Assembly (NCBI GenBank): GCA_964347835.1
Contig: CAYFZR010000065.1
Span: 1 to 64,000 of the forward strand
Direction: 5' to 3'
From: CAYFZR01 sp964347835 [NCBI: uncultured archaeon]
Lineage (GTDB): Archaea; CAYFZR01
Length of the DNA: 64,000 bases
The position numbers were made by a program, and so were the translations under genes. The notes under the pieces were generated by a model. The model was not told the DNA's origin and made no database searches. It saw nothing but the letters and a program-made list of their open reading frames with translations. Shown piece after piece: positions 42,876 to 51,998 of this stretch. Each line of letters begins with the position of its first letter. The stretch's first letter is position 1.

Positions 42876-45347
42876 CTAAGCGTATCTATATTCCAAGAAT
42901 CTTCTCAAGAATATTTCAAAGAAAAATAAGAAAAGCGCTGCCTTCACTAGTATCTCCCAAATATTTTCCATCTCTGTTTGATATTGTTTTGTTTCTTTTA
43001 TATCTTTTAACAGATCTTGTTTTAAAGAGTCTATTTCGTTTGAATCGTAATATTTTCCTCCTGTAACTGAACAAATCTTTTTTAGTGTCTCTGTATCAGG
43101 CTCAAGTTCTCTTATCTCTACAGGATAGTTAATGGTCATTCCTCCCTCATCTGAATACTCTTTGTTTCCGTAAGCCTTAAACAAAAAAACTCCTGTATGA
43201 TTTGATCTTAAGGAAGATTGATACAGGTTAAGATCGATTTGCTCTACTTTCAAAGCCTTTTTCTCTGTTGTTTCGTACAATTCAACCTCTTTCATCGGAA
43301 AGGAAGTCACTATATTTAATATCATGTTTTCACCTAATTCTGAGTTTCTGGCAATAATTTTAATCGGTTTTCTCCATTCTAAATCTCCTACTACCCAGTT
43401 GACTATGTTCTTCATTAATTTAGGATGATCTTTCCATGCTACAAAAGGATAGCCCCATGAATTGCCGTTGTCTGTAGTGTAAGAGGCGACTCTTCCTAAT
43501 CCATAATGCCAGACGGTAAGAATCATGTTCATATCATCAGTAGCAATCAAAGATTGTGCTCCTGCTTTTTTACTCACCAAATTAAGTCCACTAACACTGG
43601 AAGAAATCTCGATGTCTCTGGTTATGAAGTGTTCTTCATCCAGGATCTGTAAGGAGTAGTGTTCTTTTCTTTCTTCCTCTTTCTTCCCGAAGAGGAAACT
43701 AAGTCTCTGAACGGCTGTGGGTCTGAAGTATTCTCCTCCTGTTTTTCTTGCCAAAGTTTGCATGAAGGGTTCATAGGTATCGCTGCCTACACCAACCGTA
43801 TAAATTGTGTTTCCGGAAGTTTCTGCATACTGAACAGCCTCCTCTGGAAATGCGGTAAGACCGTCGGATATCAAAACTATGTATTTCTTTCCCGCAAAAC
43901 CAGAAAGTAATTGATTTGCTCTTATCAATGCGGGTGTTATGTAAGTTCCTTCGCCAGAGCTTAATCTAGATACTTTCTCCGTTAGATCCTCCATATCTGT
44001 GACAAGAGAGAACTCTTTTATTAGGTATGGATCCACATCAAAAGCCAAAACACCAACGTAATCTCCTGGATCAAGATCATTTATTAGATTTATTGTAATT
44101 GCCTTCTCGAGATCTAATTTCGATGTTCCTCCAAAGGCTTGTCCTGTGCTACCGGAAATGTCTAAAACAAAGATGATTCCTAACTTTTCTTTCCTCTGCT
44201 TAGGCTCAGGAGATGATGTAACTGGCAATATCTTTTCAAAGGAACTTTTATAGTAAGAGCCATAATCAAAGGAATTATCTCCGCCAATTACCAATAATCC
44301 TCTGCCTTCTCTTACATAACCCCTTAATTCGTTTATCGTCGAATGTGAAATTCGATTAACGGGAATATTATCAAGTATAATTGCATCGTATTTATTTAAA
44401 TCATCAATAGATGTACTAGAGGTCTTAGTTAAAATATAATCTTTCCCAATTTCACCTATAATATAATTTGAACTCTCTGAAGAAATGTAAATTATTTTTG
44501 GTCTCTCAACAATCTCTAAAGACGCGTATCTTACATTGTTATACGGAAAGTAATCGTTTTTAGGATCTATGATTGCTTTTATTACATAGAATCCTTCTTC
44601 GCTAGTTTTGTACGAATACTCGATTATTTCTGTCTCTTTTTCTTGAATTTTATGGGTATCATATATCAATTTATCATCTATAAACAATTTGAAGTCATAT
44701 TCAGCCGTTAAATTTCCAAAATTTTTTACGTGTACTTCTATGTCAAAAGAACTTCCTGGATAACTCTTTTCGGGTACTATTAATTCTTCTACTGCTACCT
44801 CATTCCTAACGTTAGACACTCCAAGAGCATAAATGCCAATGTCCCTCTCTTTCGCAATCATGCTCGCTTCAATTGGATCTTTGCCGTAATTATTTTGACC
44901 ATCCGACACAAGCAGGATCTTTCCTGCTTCCATCTTTGATATTGTCTCTTGGATCGTGTTCCCGATAGAAGTCCTGTACTCATGGGAAAAGGGTATTAAT
45001 TTGACACTGTCCTTACCGATCTTCTCTCCAAAGAAATTATATAAATTCTTTGTCTGGTTATTGAAATTATACAACTCCATACTCCTCGATTCATCCAGCA
45101 GAATATAGATGGTAGGATTTTCTACAATAGTCCTTTCAAAAGAGTATATTCCTATGATAGACAAAATTACTAGTGTAAGTACTATAATTCTTAAAAAAAA
45201 AATTAAAAACCTCTTATTTCCTAAAAAAGCCTTATCAGATCTCTGTAATAAGTAGTAATATAGGATCGCTAAGGGTACAAGCAACAACAACCAAGGTTTA
45301 CTTCCTATGAAGATACTCATCTCAAATTCTCCGTATAATACATCCAT
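42876..45347 (-). CDS. large membrane protein with two vWA domains
   Basis: 823 residues. Two N-terminal membrane helices; a first vWA region with MIDAS-like LLDESRSMEL; a CARDB-like segment (FDIEVHVKNFGNLTAEYDF); a glutamine-amidotransferase-fold part (IILDNIPVNRIS..GRGLLVIGGDNSFDYG); a second vWA with an intact MIDAS (VLDISGSTGQAFGG); then a beta-rich part and a C-terminal helix (WEILVKAALFLFFFEIFL). The vWA parts bind divalent metal and protein partners, facing outward by prediction. Last gene of a five-gene MoxR operon, overlapping its neighbour by 31 nt. Confidence 0.85.
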   Translation of the reverse strand: MDVLYGEFEMSIFIGSKPWLLLLVPLAILYYYLLQRSDKAFLGNKRFLIFFLRIIVLTLVILSIIGIYSFERTIVENPTIYILLDESRSMELYNFNNQTKNLYNFFGEKIGKDSVKLIPFSHEYRTSIGNTIQETISKMEAGKILLVSDGQNNYGKDPIEASMIAKERDIGIYALGVSNVRNEVAVEELIVPEKSYPGSSFDIEVHVKNFGNLTAEYDFKLFIDDKLIYDTHKIQEKETEIIEYSYKTSEEGFYVIKAIIDPKNDYFPYNNVRYASLEIVERPKIIYISSESSNYIIGEIGKDYILTKTSSTSIDDLNKYDAIILDNIPVNRISHSTINELRGYVREGRGLLVIGGDNSFDYGSYYKSSFEKILPVTSSPEPKQRKEKLGIIFVLDISGSTGQAFGGTSKLDLEKAITINLINDLDPGDYVGVLAFDVDPYLIKEFSLVTDMEDLTEKVSRLSSGEGTYITPALIRANQLLSGFAGKKYIVLISDGLTAFPEEAVQYAETSGNTIYTVGVGSDTYEPFMQTLARKTGGEYFRPTAVQRLSFLFGKKEEERKEHYSLQILDEEHFITRDIEISSSVSGLNLVSKKAGAQSLIATDDMNMILTVWHYGLGRVASYTTDNGNSWGYPFVAWKDHPKLMKNIVNWVVGDLEWRKPIKIIARNSELGENMILNIVTSFPMKEVELYETTEKKALKVEQIDLNLYQSSLRSNHTGVFLFKAYGNKEYSDEGGMTINYPVEIRELEPDTETLKKICSVTGGKYYDSNEIDSLKQDLLKDIKETKQYQTEMENIWEILVKAALFLFFFEIFLRRFLEYRYA

Positions 45348-47236
45348 TCAATAAGTAGGAATAGCATCACAAAAGAAAGTATGAAAGGATACCAATTTCT
45401 TTTGTTCTCAGTCAAAGTAACATATTCCGGTTTTTGAATCAATTTATCGTCTGATACAGTTTGTTTAAACGCAATATCCGATTCTTTTTCATTCAGGAGA
45501 TTAACCGCGAGATATTCTCTCAAATTATTATGCTCAATTGTATATATGCCAATATGCTCTAAAGGGAATGGTGCAGAAGGTTCTAGGGAAAAGGCTTTCC
45601 CGTTTGGATCGGTTATGCGAACTTTTGAGTTCGCGGTAATTATTGAACCAGTTAGAATATTCTTCTCAGGGATGATTCCTTGATTCTTGCTGCTCCACTC
45701 TAGGGCATGATACCAATATACCGGAAATGAAGGATCATACTGAAAATTGGTCGTTTTATCTGGATAGAAACTCAAGAAAACTACTTTACCACCCGAAATT
45801 CTTAATGAAATGAGAGAATTTCTATCTAATGATTCTGCTATTGTTAATGAGCCATTTTTTGGATTATTGCTAACGTATCTTTCAACAAAAACATTCTTGA
45901 ACGAAGTATCCTTTAGTATTGAGTGTTCGCCTACCGGTATGACGTCGGTTTTTTCTTTTACAATGCTTTGAAGATTTACTGGCAATACCTCTTTGATCAA
46001 ACTTAAGGCGCGGAGATCACTTCCAAGGACTATTAAACCGCCGCCTCTTTTTACATAACCGCTGAGATCTTTATCAATTCCAGGTAAAAGATGATCATGA
46101 GGTACGTCCCCGAAGATTATGACGTCAAAATCATCTAATTTTGAAGGTATCACTGGTGGTTGTGCTAAATCTAATTTTATATTCGGTAGAGATTCTAATG
46201 CCAACCTTAAATAAGGAGGTGCTTCTTTTCTTTCTATGAGTAATACTTTATGCATCCTTATCTCAGGTAATATGCCAAAAGCAACATTATCCGTTTCTAA
46301 ATCGTCTTTTGCATCGATTGAAAATCTTAGGGTGTGAACACCGAGTGAAGTAGAACCAGTATAAGTAATTGATTTTGCCTCCTTAGAAGACAAAAAAATC
46401 TTTTCCGAGTGAATTAGTTTTCCATCCAAGTATATATTAGCCTTTAATTCTTCTGATTTTTCTTTGTAGTTTTTTATTCTTAAAAATGTGTAGAATACAT
46501 TCAAATTATTTGTATCTCTCGTTACAGTTGCGCCGACTATGCCAACATTCTCTCCCCTATTATTGATATCTACAAAGGAGGTGTCTATGCCGTTAGCCCT
46601 CAATAAGTTTGTTGCATCTTCGACAGGATAACCTAGTTGACTGTAAGAAATGTCCGATAGTATGTATACAGTTTTTTTCCCTTCTTTGCCCTCTAATATA
46701 GTATTTGCAAGCAAAATCGCATCTCCGATATTTGTCTTAGTAGATTTGCACTCGAGAGAATTAACAGTATTTTTGATATCTTTATAATTATCTGTAGGCT
46801 GAACTATTAATTCTGGAGTATTTTTAGCAAATATTATACCAATATTCCCATCTATGGAGTCTAAAAGAGAAAATAATAATTTTTTTGCCTTGTCAAATCT
46901 TTTCTCCCCAAAATCCTTTGCATTCATGCTTGCAGAAGCATCTATGATAAATATTACTTCGTCTAATTTTTTTTTTGCTCCGATTGTATATGGATTAGCC
47001 AGCGATAGTACCAATAGACCTAATATAAAGAGTTGAAGAAGTAAAAGGGGTAGTTGGGTTATCCTTTTTATTGAAAGTTTTTTCTCCCTCTCCTTTATAC
47101 CCTTTAGGAAGAACATGAGCGTGGAGAAACTTTCCTTCTTGGTTTTTTGCCATATCAAATAAAGTATTACTACAGGAATCCAAATTAATAAAAAAATCAG
47201 GGCATTGGGATTTGCGATATCAGCCATGAGAAGCAC
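45317..47236 (-). CDS. BatA-like vWA membrane protein
   Basis: 639 residues. It starts with the N-terminal 'aerotolerance' membrane segment (NPNALIFLLIWIPVVILYLI) and a second helix (LLLLQLFILGLLVLSLA), followed by vWA with MIDAS IIDASASMNAKDF. After it come a CARDB-like segment and a GATase-like fold (DVIIFGDVPHDHLLPGID..RGGGLIVLGSDL), a beta-rich region, and one final helix. Architecture parallels bacterial BatA/BatB, which are organised by MoxR ATPases. Overlaps genes on both sides. Confidence 0.87.
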   Translation of the reverse strand: MLLMADIANPNALIFLLIWIPVVILYLIWQKTKKESFSTLMFFLKGIKEREKKLSIKRITQLPLLLLQLFILGLLVLSLANPYTIGAKKKLDEVIFIIDASASMNAKDFGEKRFDKAKKLLFSLLDSIDGNIGIIFAKNTPELIVQPTDNYKDIKNTVNSLECKSTKTNIGDAILLANTILEGKEGKKTVYILSDISYSQLGYPVEDATNLLRANGIDTSFVDINNRGENVGIVGATVTRDTNNLNVFYTFLRIKNYKEKSEELKANIYLDGKLIHSEKIFLSSKEAKSITYTGSTSLGVHTLRFSIDAKDDLETDNVAFGILPEIRMHKVLLIERKEAPPYLRLALESLPNIKLDLAQPPVIPSKLDDFDVIIFGDVPHDHLLPGIDKDLSGYVKRGGGLIVLGSDLRALSLIKEVLPVNLQSIVKEKTDVIPVGEHSILKDTSFKNVFVERYVSNNPKNGSLTIAESLDRNSLISLRISGGKVVFLSFYPDKTTNFQYDPSFPVYWYHALEWSSKNQGIIPEKNILTGSIITANSKVRITDPNGKAFSLEPSAPFPLEHIGIYTIEHNNLREYLAVNLLNEKESDIAFKQTVSDDKLIQKPEYVTLTENKRNWYPFILSFVMLFLLIEWMYYTENLR

Positions 47237-48068
47237 CCAAGAATTCTAAAAAGACGTCATGAATAGGTTGATCCGTTGTTGTAAGGAAGTAATCTGCGTT
47301 AACGTCCCTGCAGAATCTATTTATTGATCGAATGTGTCTCTCCACTTCTTTGGAATATCTATCAATTGCTTTTCTTGTTAATGATATCCTTTGTCTTTCA
47401 TGGGTCTCGAGATCTAAAATTTCGTAGTCTCCCTTAAAAGGTAAAAATATCTCTCCTTTATCTAAAATTTGAAATAAGATTATATCATTTCCTTTAGCCG
47501 CTAGTTTGTAAAGAGACCACCTTATAGTCTCTAAATCCGAGAGAAGATCGGATATTAGGATTATGAGCCTCTTTCCTTGGGTAATCTGCATATATTCTTT
47601 AACAACCTTCTTTAAATCCGTCGTTCCTCGGGATTCTATCTTTTCCAACGCGCTTAGTATTCTTATGAACTGCCTTCTACCTCTTCTAGAATGTATTCTT
47701 GTGTTTAAATGATCGGAAAAGGTGAATAAACCTACTCTATCGTTATTTTGTGCCACAAGATAAGAAAAACCTGCTGCAGATTTTGTTGCATAATCTAATT
47801 TCGATACAGAATCAGAAGAGTAAAGCATGCTATTGCTCGTGTCCAATAATACATGGGCAATGATTTCTCTTTCTTCTTCATATCTCTTCACGTGTAATTT
47901 TTCAGTTCTGGCAAAAATCTTCCAATCAACAGTCTTGTAGTCGTCTCCCGGCGAATATTCTCTATAGTCGACTATTTCCAACCCTTTTCCCTTTAGTTTT
48001 GATCTATGTTCTCCAGAATAAGCAGTAATCATCTTCTTTTTAACCATTAAGTTTAATTTTTTAAGCAT
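47220..48068 (-). CDS. DUF58 protein (vWA-like)
   Basis: 282 residues. DUF58 signature: GLEIVDYREYSPGDDYKTVD, WKIFARTEKLHVKRYEEERE, then VLLDTSNSM with MIDAS-like Asp-Ser-Ser, and IILISDLLSD later. Cytoplasmic. DUF58 proteins are constant companions of MoxR AAA+ ATPases and are thought to present clients or act as adaptors. The gene starts 30 nt after moxR and overlaps the BatA-like gene by 17 nt. Confidence 0.9.
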   Translation of the reverse strand: MLKKLNLMVKKKMITAYSGEHRSKLKGKGLEIVDYREYSPGDDYKTVDWKIFARTEKLHVKRYEEEREIIAHVLLDTSNSMLYSSDSVSKLDYATKSAAGFSYLVAQNNDRVGLFTFSDHLNTRIHSRRGRRQFIRILSALEKIESRGTTDLKKVVKEYMQITQGKRLIILISDLLSDLETIRWSLYKLAAKGNDIILFQILDKGEIFLPFKGDYEILDLETHERQRISLTRKAIDRYSKEVERHIRSINRFCRDVNADYFLTTTDQPIHDVFLEFLGASHG

Positions 48069-48098
48069 TTTATAAAAACTAGGATCGTATAAACTCAG

Positions 48099-49061
48099 TT
48101 ATGACACCTCTTCAATAATAGAGTTTATAACCCCGTCAGTTGAGGTTCCTTGCGCCTCAGCCTCGAAATTTAATATCAGTCTGTGTCTTAGCACAGGGAA
48201 TATCATCTTTTTTATGTCCTCTCCGCTTACATAGGTTCTTCCTTGAATTAGGGCTCTTGCTTTGGAGGCTAAAATTAAGGAAATTGAAGCTCTTGGGGAG
48301 GCACCATATTCGATATATTTTTTCGCTACATTGCTTGCATTGTTAGAATTAGGTCTTGTAGCGGCGACTAGGGAAACTGCATATTCTTCTATGTCGCCTG
48401 CTATTGGTATCATTCTCACCAATTTTTGCAGTTCGATCAAGTCATTCCTACCCAATATCTTTCTTACTGTCGGCTCTTGACCCTTCGTATAGAGTCTAAC
48501 TATATCCATCTCCTCTTCGCGCTCGGGATAGTCGATTAGAATCATTTGCAAGAACCTGTCTAACTGCGCTTCAGGCAGAGGGTAGGTTCCTTCCATCTCA
48601 ATAGGATTTTGTGTAGCCAAGACCAAAAATGGGGATGGTAGCTTAAATGTAGTTTTTCCTACGGTTACTTGTCTTTCTTGCATACACTCAAGTAGAGCGC
48701 TCTGAGATTTTGGCGTAGCCCGATTAATTTCATCAGCAAGGACGATATTCGTAAAAATCGGACCCTCAGAAAAAACAAACTTTTTTGTTTTGGTTATTTT
48801 GTCTTCCTCTATTAAGTATGTTCCTGTGATATCCGAAGGCATTACATCAGGAGTACATTGTATCCTGCTAAATTCTAAGTCTAATACTTTTGAGAAGATT
48901 CTTATCATCATTGTTTTCCCCAGACCTGGTAATCCTTGGAGAAGCGCATGGTTGTCAGAAAGTAAGGTTATGAGCAATTGTTCGACTACCTCTTCTTGCC
49001 CTACGATTGCTTTAGATGCCTCCTTCTTTATCCCATCGAAGATTTCACGAGAGACTCTCAT
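48099..49061 (-). CDS. MoxR-family AAA+ ATPase
   Basis: 320 residues. Walker A is GLPGLGKTM, Walker B and sensor region VLADEINRATPKSQSALLECMQE, sensor 1 LATQNPIEMEGTYPLPEAQLDRF, and a C-terminal lid with YGASPRASISLI. Chaperone-like ATPase that, in characterised cases, assembles or activates vWA-containing complexes. Its ATG overlaps the stop of the upstream membrane gene by one base. Confidence 0.94.
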   Translation of the reverse strand: MRVSREIFDGIKKEASKAIVGQEEVVEQLLITLLSDNHALLQGLPGLGKTMMIRIFSKVLDLEFSRIQCTPDVMPSDITGTYLIEEDKITKTKKFVFSEGPIFTNIVLADEINRATPKSQSALLECMQERQVTVGKTTFKLPSPFLVLATQNPIEMEGTYPLPEAQLDRFLQMILIDYPEREEEMDIVRLYTKGQEPTVRKILGRNDLIELQKLVRMIPIAGDIEEYAVSLVAATRPNSNNASNVAKKYIEYGASPRASISLILASKARALIQGRTYVSGEDIKKMIFPVLRHRLILNFEAEAQGTSTDGVINSIIEEVS

Positions 49062-49996
49062 TACTTCTCTACCTCTGCCAATTTCTCAAAGTATCTTTCG
49101 GCGATTTCTTTGTACTCGAAAACAATCTCCTCGCTATAGTACCTAGACGGTTCAGTCTCACCAACTTGAATATTTGTCATCTCTTTAGGACCGAAATCTT
49201 CTTTTTCTATCCTATCTCCTCCAATTTCAGTGCCTTCTCCTCTTTTAATCTCAACTTTCACTTCTTCACCTTCTAGGGGCGCCCTGCTCTCTTCTCCGAA
49301 TATATTTTCTCTTTGGCTATAAGTTCCGATTTTGCCTTCGCCTACGATTCCTTTTTCTCCAGTAGTTAGACCCAAGCCAGACAATATGTTATTGCACGCT
49401 TTTCCTACCTTTGATAAAAGTCCAGTACTGATACTACCTTGATCTTCACCTAAGCCGGGCGCATTTGAATCGAAAACTCCCTTTTTCTGTAAAATTGTTC
49501 CGTAACCAAGAACTTCAATCTCAAGATACTTGGGAGTGAAAATAAGGAGGATCAGTGCTACCAAACAAAGTATCAAAAAAACCCTCACAAATACTTTATT
49601 CATATCCACCAAGAGATTAAAGTCAAAATTGTCCAAGGATGTTTGCACATCTATGATTAATCTATTGACAAAATGATTTTCTTTCCATTCTTTGGCGTTG
49701 TCGTGGGCTGTTCTCAACTTTTCGCTTAACTCTGAGAAGTTTTCTTCGATCAATAATAAAAAGTTAATAGATCTATTTTTAAGTCTCTTAACGTACAAGA
49801 AAATACCTGTAATAGTAAGGAAAAGAAATATAATATGAAATTCGTTAAAATTCAGCCTCGAAAGGAGAATAATAATGGAAAGCACGAGAAATATAATGAC
49901 GGCATCTAATATACTTTCATAAAAAATTATTTTTGCATAATCCTCTCTCATTAATTCTACTCTCTTAACGAGTTTGCTTCCAGCGTCCATGATCAT
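49061..49996 (-). CDS. membrane protein heading the MoxR operon, unknown
   Basis: 311 residues. A short basic N-terminus, two adjacent membrane helices (ILDAVIIFLVLSIIILL and IIFLFLTITGIFLYV), a helical region (~75-120), a third helix (VFVRVFLILCLVALILLIF), then a long polar, glycine/glutamate-rich and probably disordered stretch, and a helix with VFEYKEIAERYFEKLAEVEK. This resembles the membrane component often found with archaeal MoxR-DUF58 pairs. It is divergent from the gene at 50039; the 42-nt spacer holds TATA-like runs for both. Confidence 0.72.
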   Translation of the reverse strand: MIMDAGSKLVKRVELMREDYAKIIFYESILDAVIIFLVLSIIILLSRLNFNEFHIIFLFLTITGIFLYVKRLKNRSINFLLLIEENFSELSEKLRTAHDNAKEWKENHFVNRLIIDVQTSLDNFDFNLLVDMNKVFVRVFLILCLVALILLIFTPKYLEIEVLGYGTILQKKGVFDSNAPGLGEDQGSISTGLLSKVGKACNNILSGLGLTTGEKGIVGEGKIGTYSQRENIFGEESRAPLEGEEVKVEIKRGEGTEIGGDRIEKEDFGPKEMTNIQVGETEPSRYYSEEIVFEYKEIAERYFEKLAEVEK

Positions 49997-50038
49997 CTTT
50001 TTATATATTCCTTTATTTTTATATAGTGTTGGGGTACT

Positions 50039-50587
50039 ATGAAGAGAAATGTTAACACGTATTTGATGGTAATAAACATCGTCTTAATATTTTCACTGGT
50101 ATCCATGGGTGTATACTCCGGCATTCAGTACAAGCGAGTCAACAAGTTGATAGATGAACTTAACTCGCAGTCAGAAAATCTAATAGTTAGGTTGCAAGGT
50201 AAAGAAGAACAGTTCAACCTTACTTTAAAGACACTAAATATCACCGAAAGTAAGATAGAAGCGCTTAAAGAAAAATACACCAAATTAGATACTGAGAAGA
50301 CGAACCTTGAAAAAGTACTACAAAGTACAGTAAACGATTTGGAAAAAACAAAATCTGACTTGAGAGACTTAAGGCAAGACTACAACGAAAAACTTATTGA
50401 GATTGAGACCTTGAATGCAAGAGTTACAGCCTACAAAAGAGAAAACACCAATCTAAAAGAGTCTTTAAGACAAGTAACACTCGACCTTTATGTGGCAACA
50501 GAGGAAATAGACAATCTGCACGACAAAATAGATGATCTAGAAGAAGATTTAGCGGCTTGTAGAGCAGCGAGTCCACCTCCTCCATGA
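50039..50587 (+). CDS. membrane-anchored coiled-coil protein
   Basis: 182 residues: N-terminal membrane helix (TYLMVINIVLIFSLVSMGVY) then about 130 residues of heptad-type coiled coil (LEKVLQSTVNDLEKTKSDL and on), ending DLAACRAASPPPP with one Cys. It could be a surface stalk or a structural spacer in the envelope. Shares a divergent promoter region with the MoxR operon and may be regulated with it. Its stop codon directly abuts a dispersed repeat. Confidence 0.72.
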   Translation: MKRNVNTYLMVINIVLIFSLVSMGVYSGIQYKRVNKLIDELNSQSENLIVRLQGKEEQFNLTLKTLNITESKIEALKEKYTKLDTEKTNLEKVLQSTVNDLEKTKSDLRDLRQDYNEKLIEIETLNARVTAYKRENTNLKESLRQVTLDLYVATEEIDNLHDKIDDLEEDLAACRAASPPPP

Positions 50588-50887
50588 TTAGAAGGGGGTA
50601 ATAATACATTTTATACTGAAATTACCTTATCCTAACTTATCACCCCCTTTCTAAACCCCTATATAAGAGGAGAAGAGAATAACATTAATTTCATAACGTA
50701 ATTATCCTATCTTACCTTATTAACCCCTTTATACACCTCCATATAAAGAAGGGGGTAAATCACCCCTTTCTAAACCCCCATATAATATTTAGAGTAGAGA
50801 ACAAATGTAGAGTAGAAAAGGACTCATTTGGTACCGTTCATAAAATAATTATTTATAATATTGCGGGTGCAGCGAGCCACGCTGCAT
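50588..50887 (+). repeat. dispersed hairpin-ended element, copy 3 (longest)
   Basis: About 300 nt beginning right after a TGA stop. It carries TTAGAAGGGGGTAATAA, TTTTATACTGAAATTACC and the inverted mate TTATCACCCCCTTTCTAAAC, a partial second round of the same modules (50700-50790: CTTATTAACCCC, CCATATAAAGAAGGGGG, CACCCCTTTCTAAACCCCC), then the block ending GGTACCGTT shared with copy 2, GCGGG, and a single perfect hairpin 50868-50886 (TGCAGCG/CGCTGCA, loop AGCCA). Confidence 0.8.
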
Positions 50888-51018
50888 AGTGTCAATTTTT
50901 CCAACAAATTTGAAATATGTGCTATTGTCGAAAATGATTTAATAATTTTTCGAAAAATAAATCTGTCTATTTTCCCTCAAATTTGTAAACCAAAACTCTA
51001 TGGCTTAAAAGAGACATA

Positions 51019-51372
51019 ATGTACATTGGTGAGAGTATTAAGTCAGTTGGGGAAGAGAGCGGCCAGGGTGCCCTCGAATATTTTATTTTAACTGCCACTG
51101 GATTGGCAGTCATAGCGACGGGTACAGCGTTTATGAGAAAAGTTGCTATCGAAAGTAACTTAAAATCTGAGCGAGCGTATGGAAGAATAAATCAATCAAT
51201 CGAAGATATTTTAGACGAAATAGTCGAGGAATCTGAGATGCAAACCACCAATCAGGCACAAACATCGCCCTCTCCCCCACCGCAGAATACGCCAACTCCC
51301 AACGAATCCACAGAACCACCTTACTCAAAAAATTCCAAATGCTGGGTATGTGGGCCCCAATCTCCATGTTAA
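51019..51372 (+). CDS. pilin-like protein with class III signal peptide
   Basis: 117 residues. The segment GQGALEYFILTATGLAVIATG is a class III signal: a short polar leader, then Q-G-A-L-E-Y at the cleavage/assembly site and a hydrophobic helix, as in archaeal pilins cleaved by EppA or FlaK. The mature part is only ~100 residues, ending in a Pro/Thr/Ser-rich linker and a tail with three Cys (KCWVCGPQSPC), unusual for a pilin. Probably a minor pilin or surface adhesin subunit. No pilus assembly genes nearby. Confidence 0.72.
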   Translation: MYIGESIKSVGEESGQGALEYFILTATGLAVIATGTAFMRKVAIESNLKSERAYGRINQSIEDILDEIVEESEMQTTNQAQTSPSPPPQNTPTPNESTEPPYSKNSKCWVCGPQSPC

Positions 51373-51417
51373 TCTCGTTAATCCCGCTCTTTCTTAAGGC
51401 TTTAAAAAAAAGAGAGT

Positions 51418-51678
51418 TTAAGGAATTTTAATTGAAAAGAAAAAATTGTATGTGCGTCTACCGTTAACAGTACCTTTATATTTTGTGCTTTGATTGAATG
51501 GTACATTAAACATCCTTGAAATTTTTGCAGAGTCCTTCCTTGCCTTATTTATGTTTTTAGAGTAAAAATCATAACCATCTCTAGTTTTTATGAATTCATA
51601 TTCCTTTAAAATCTGGAAAACTTCACTTAACTTATCATTTTCTAAATTTCCTCTGATCTGTATTATCGCCGTATGCAT
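51418..51678 (-). CDS. small protein downstream of ftr, unknown
   Basis: 86 residues, basic, alpha/beta (TAIIQIRGNLENDKLSEVFQILKEYEF..GTVNGRRTYNFFFSI). It starts 9 nt after the DUF1805 gene and so is the third gene of the ftr unit. No family recognised; no cysteines or membrane helix. Confidence 0.6.
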   Translation of the reverse strand: MHTAIIQIRGNLENDKLSEVFQILKEYEFIKTRDGYDFYSKNINKARKDSAKISRMFNVPFNQSTKYKGTVNGRRTYNFFFSIKIP

Positions 51679-51687
51679 TTCTAACGA

Positions 51688-51981
51688 TCAGCTTCCAAAT
51701 ATTTTTGCTGCTTCTCTACCTTTCATGCCTTCTTTTACACCAATATCTTGGGCTTTAGTTGTAACTGCCTTTATCTCAGCATTCATAACGTCCTCAAATG
51801 TATTGACACCCGAAACCATCGCACAGGAGACTCCAAGTTTTTCTGCGGCATCGATATTTAGGTAACCGCACATCACGAATCCATTTTTTCCTCTTAAGAG
51901 GATTAAGGGGGCCACAGGTAAGTCTATTTTGATGCCTAGAACTTTTGCTTCTTCTATCTCCAGTTCTTCTATTTGAATCAT
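51688..51981 (-). CDS. DUF1805 (YunC-type) protein
   Basis: 97 residues. NGFVMCGYLNIDAAEKLGVSCAMVSGVNTFEDVMNAEIKAVT is the DUF1805 signature (G.vmCGYLn...AekLGd.aa.v.GV.t.eDll). A small domain conserved in archaea and Bacillus YunC, function unknown. It starts 17 nt behind ftr, suggesting a connection to C1 or coenzyme metabolism. Confidence 0.85.
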   Translation of the reverse strand: MIQIEELEIEEAKVLGIKIDLPVAPLILLRGKNGFVMCGYLNIDAAEKLGVSCAMVSGVNTFEDVMNAEIKAVTTKAQDIGVKEGMKGREAAKIFGS

Positions 51982-51998
51982 TTTTCATTAAGATTAAA

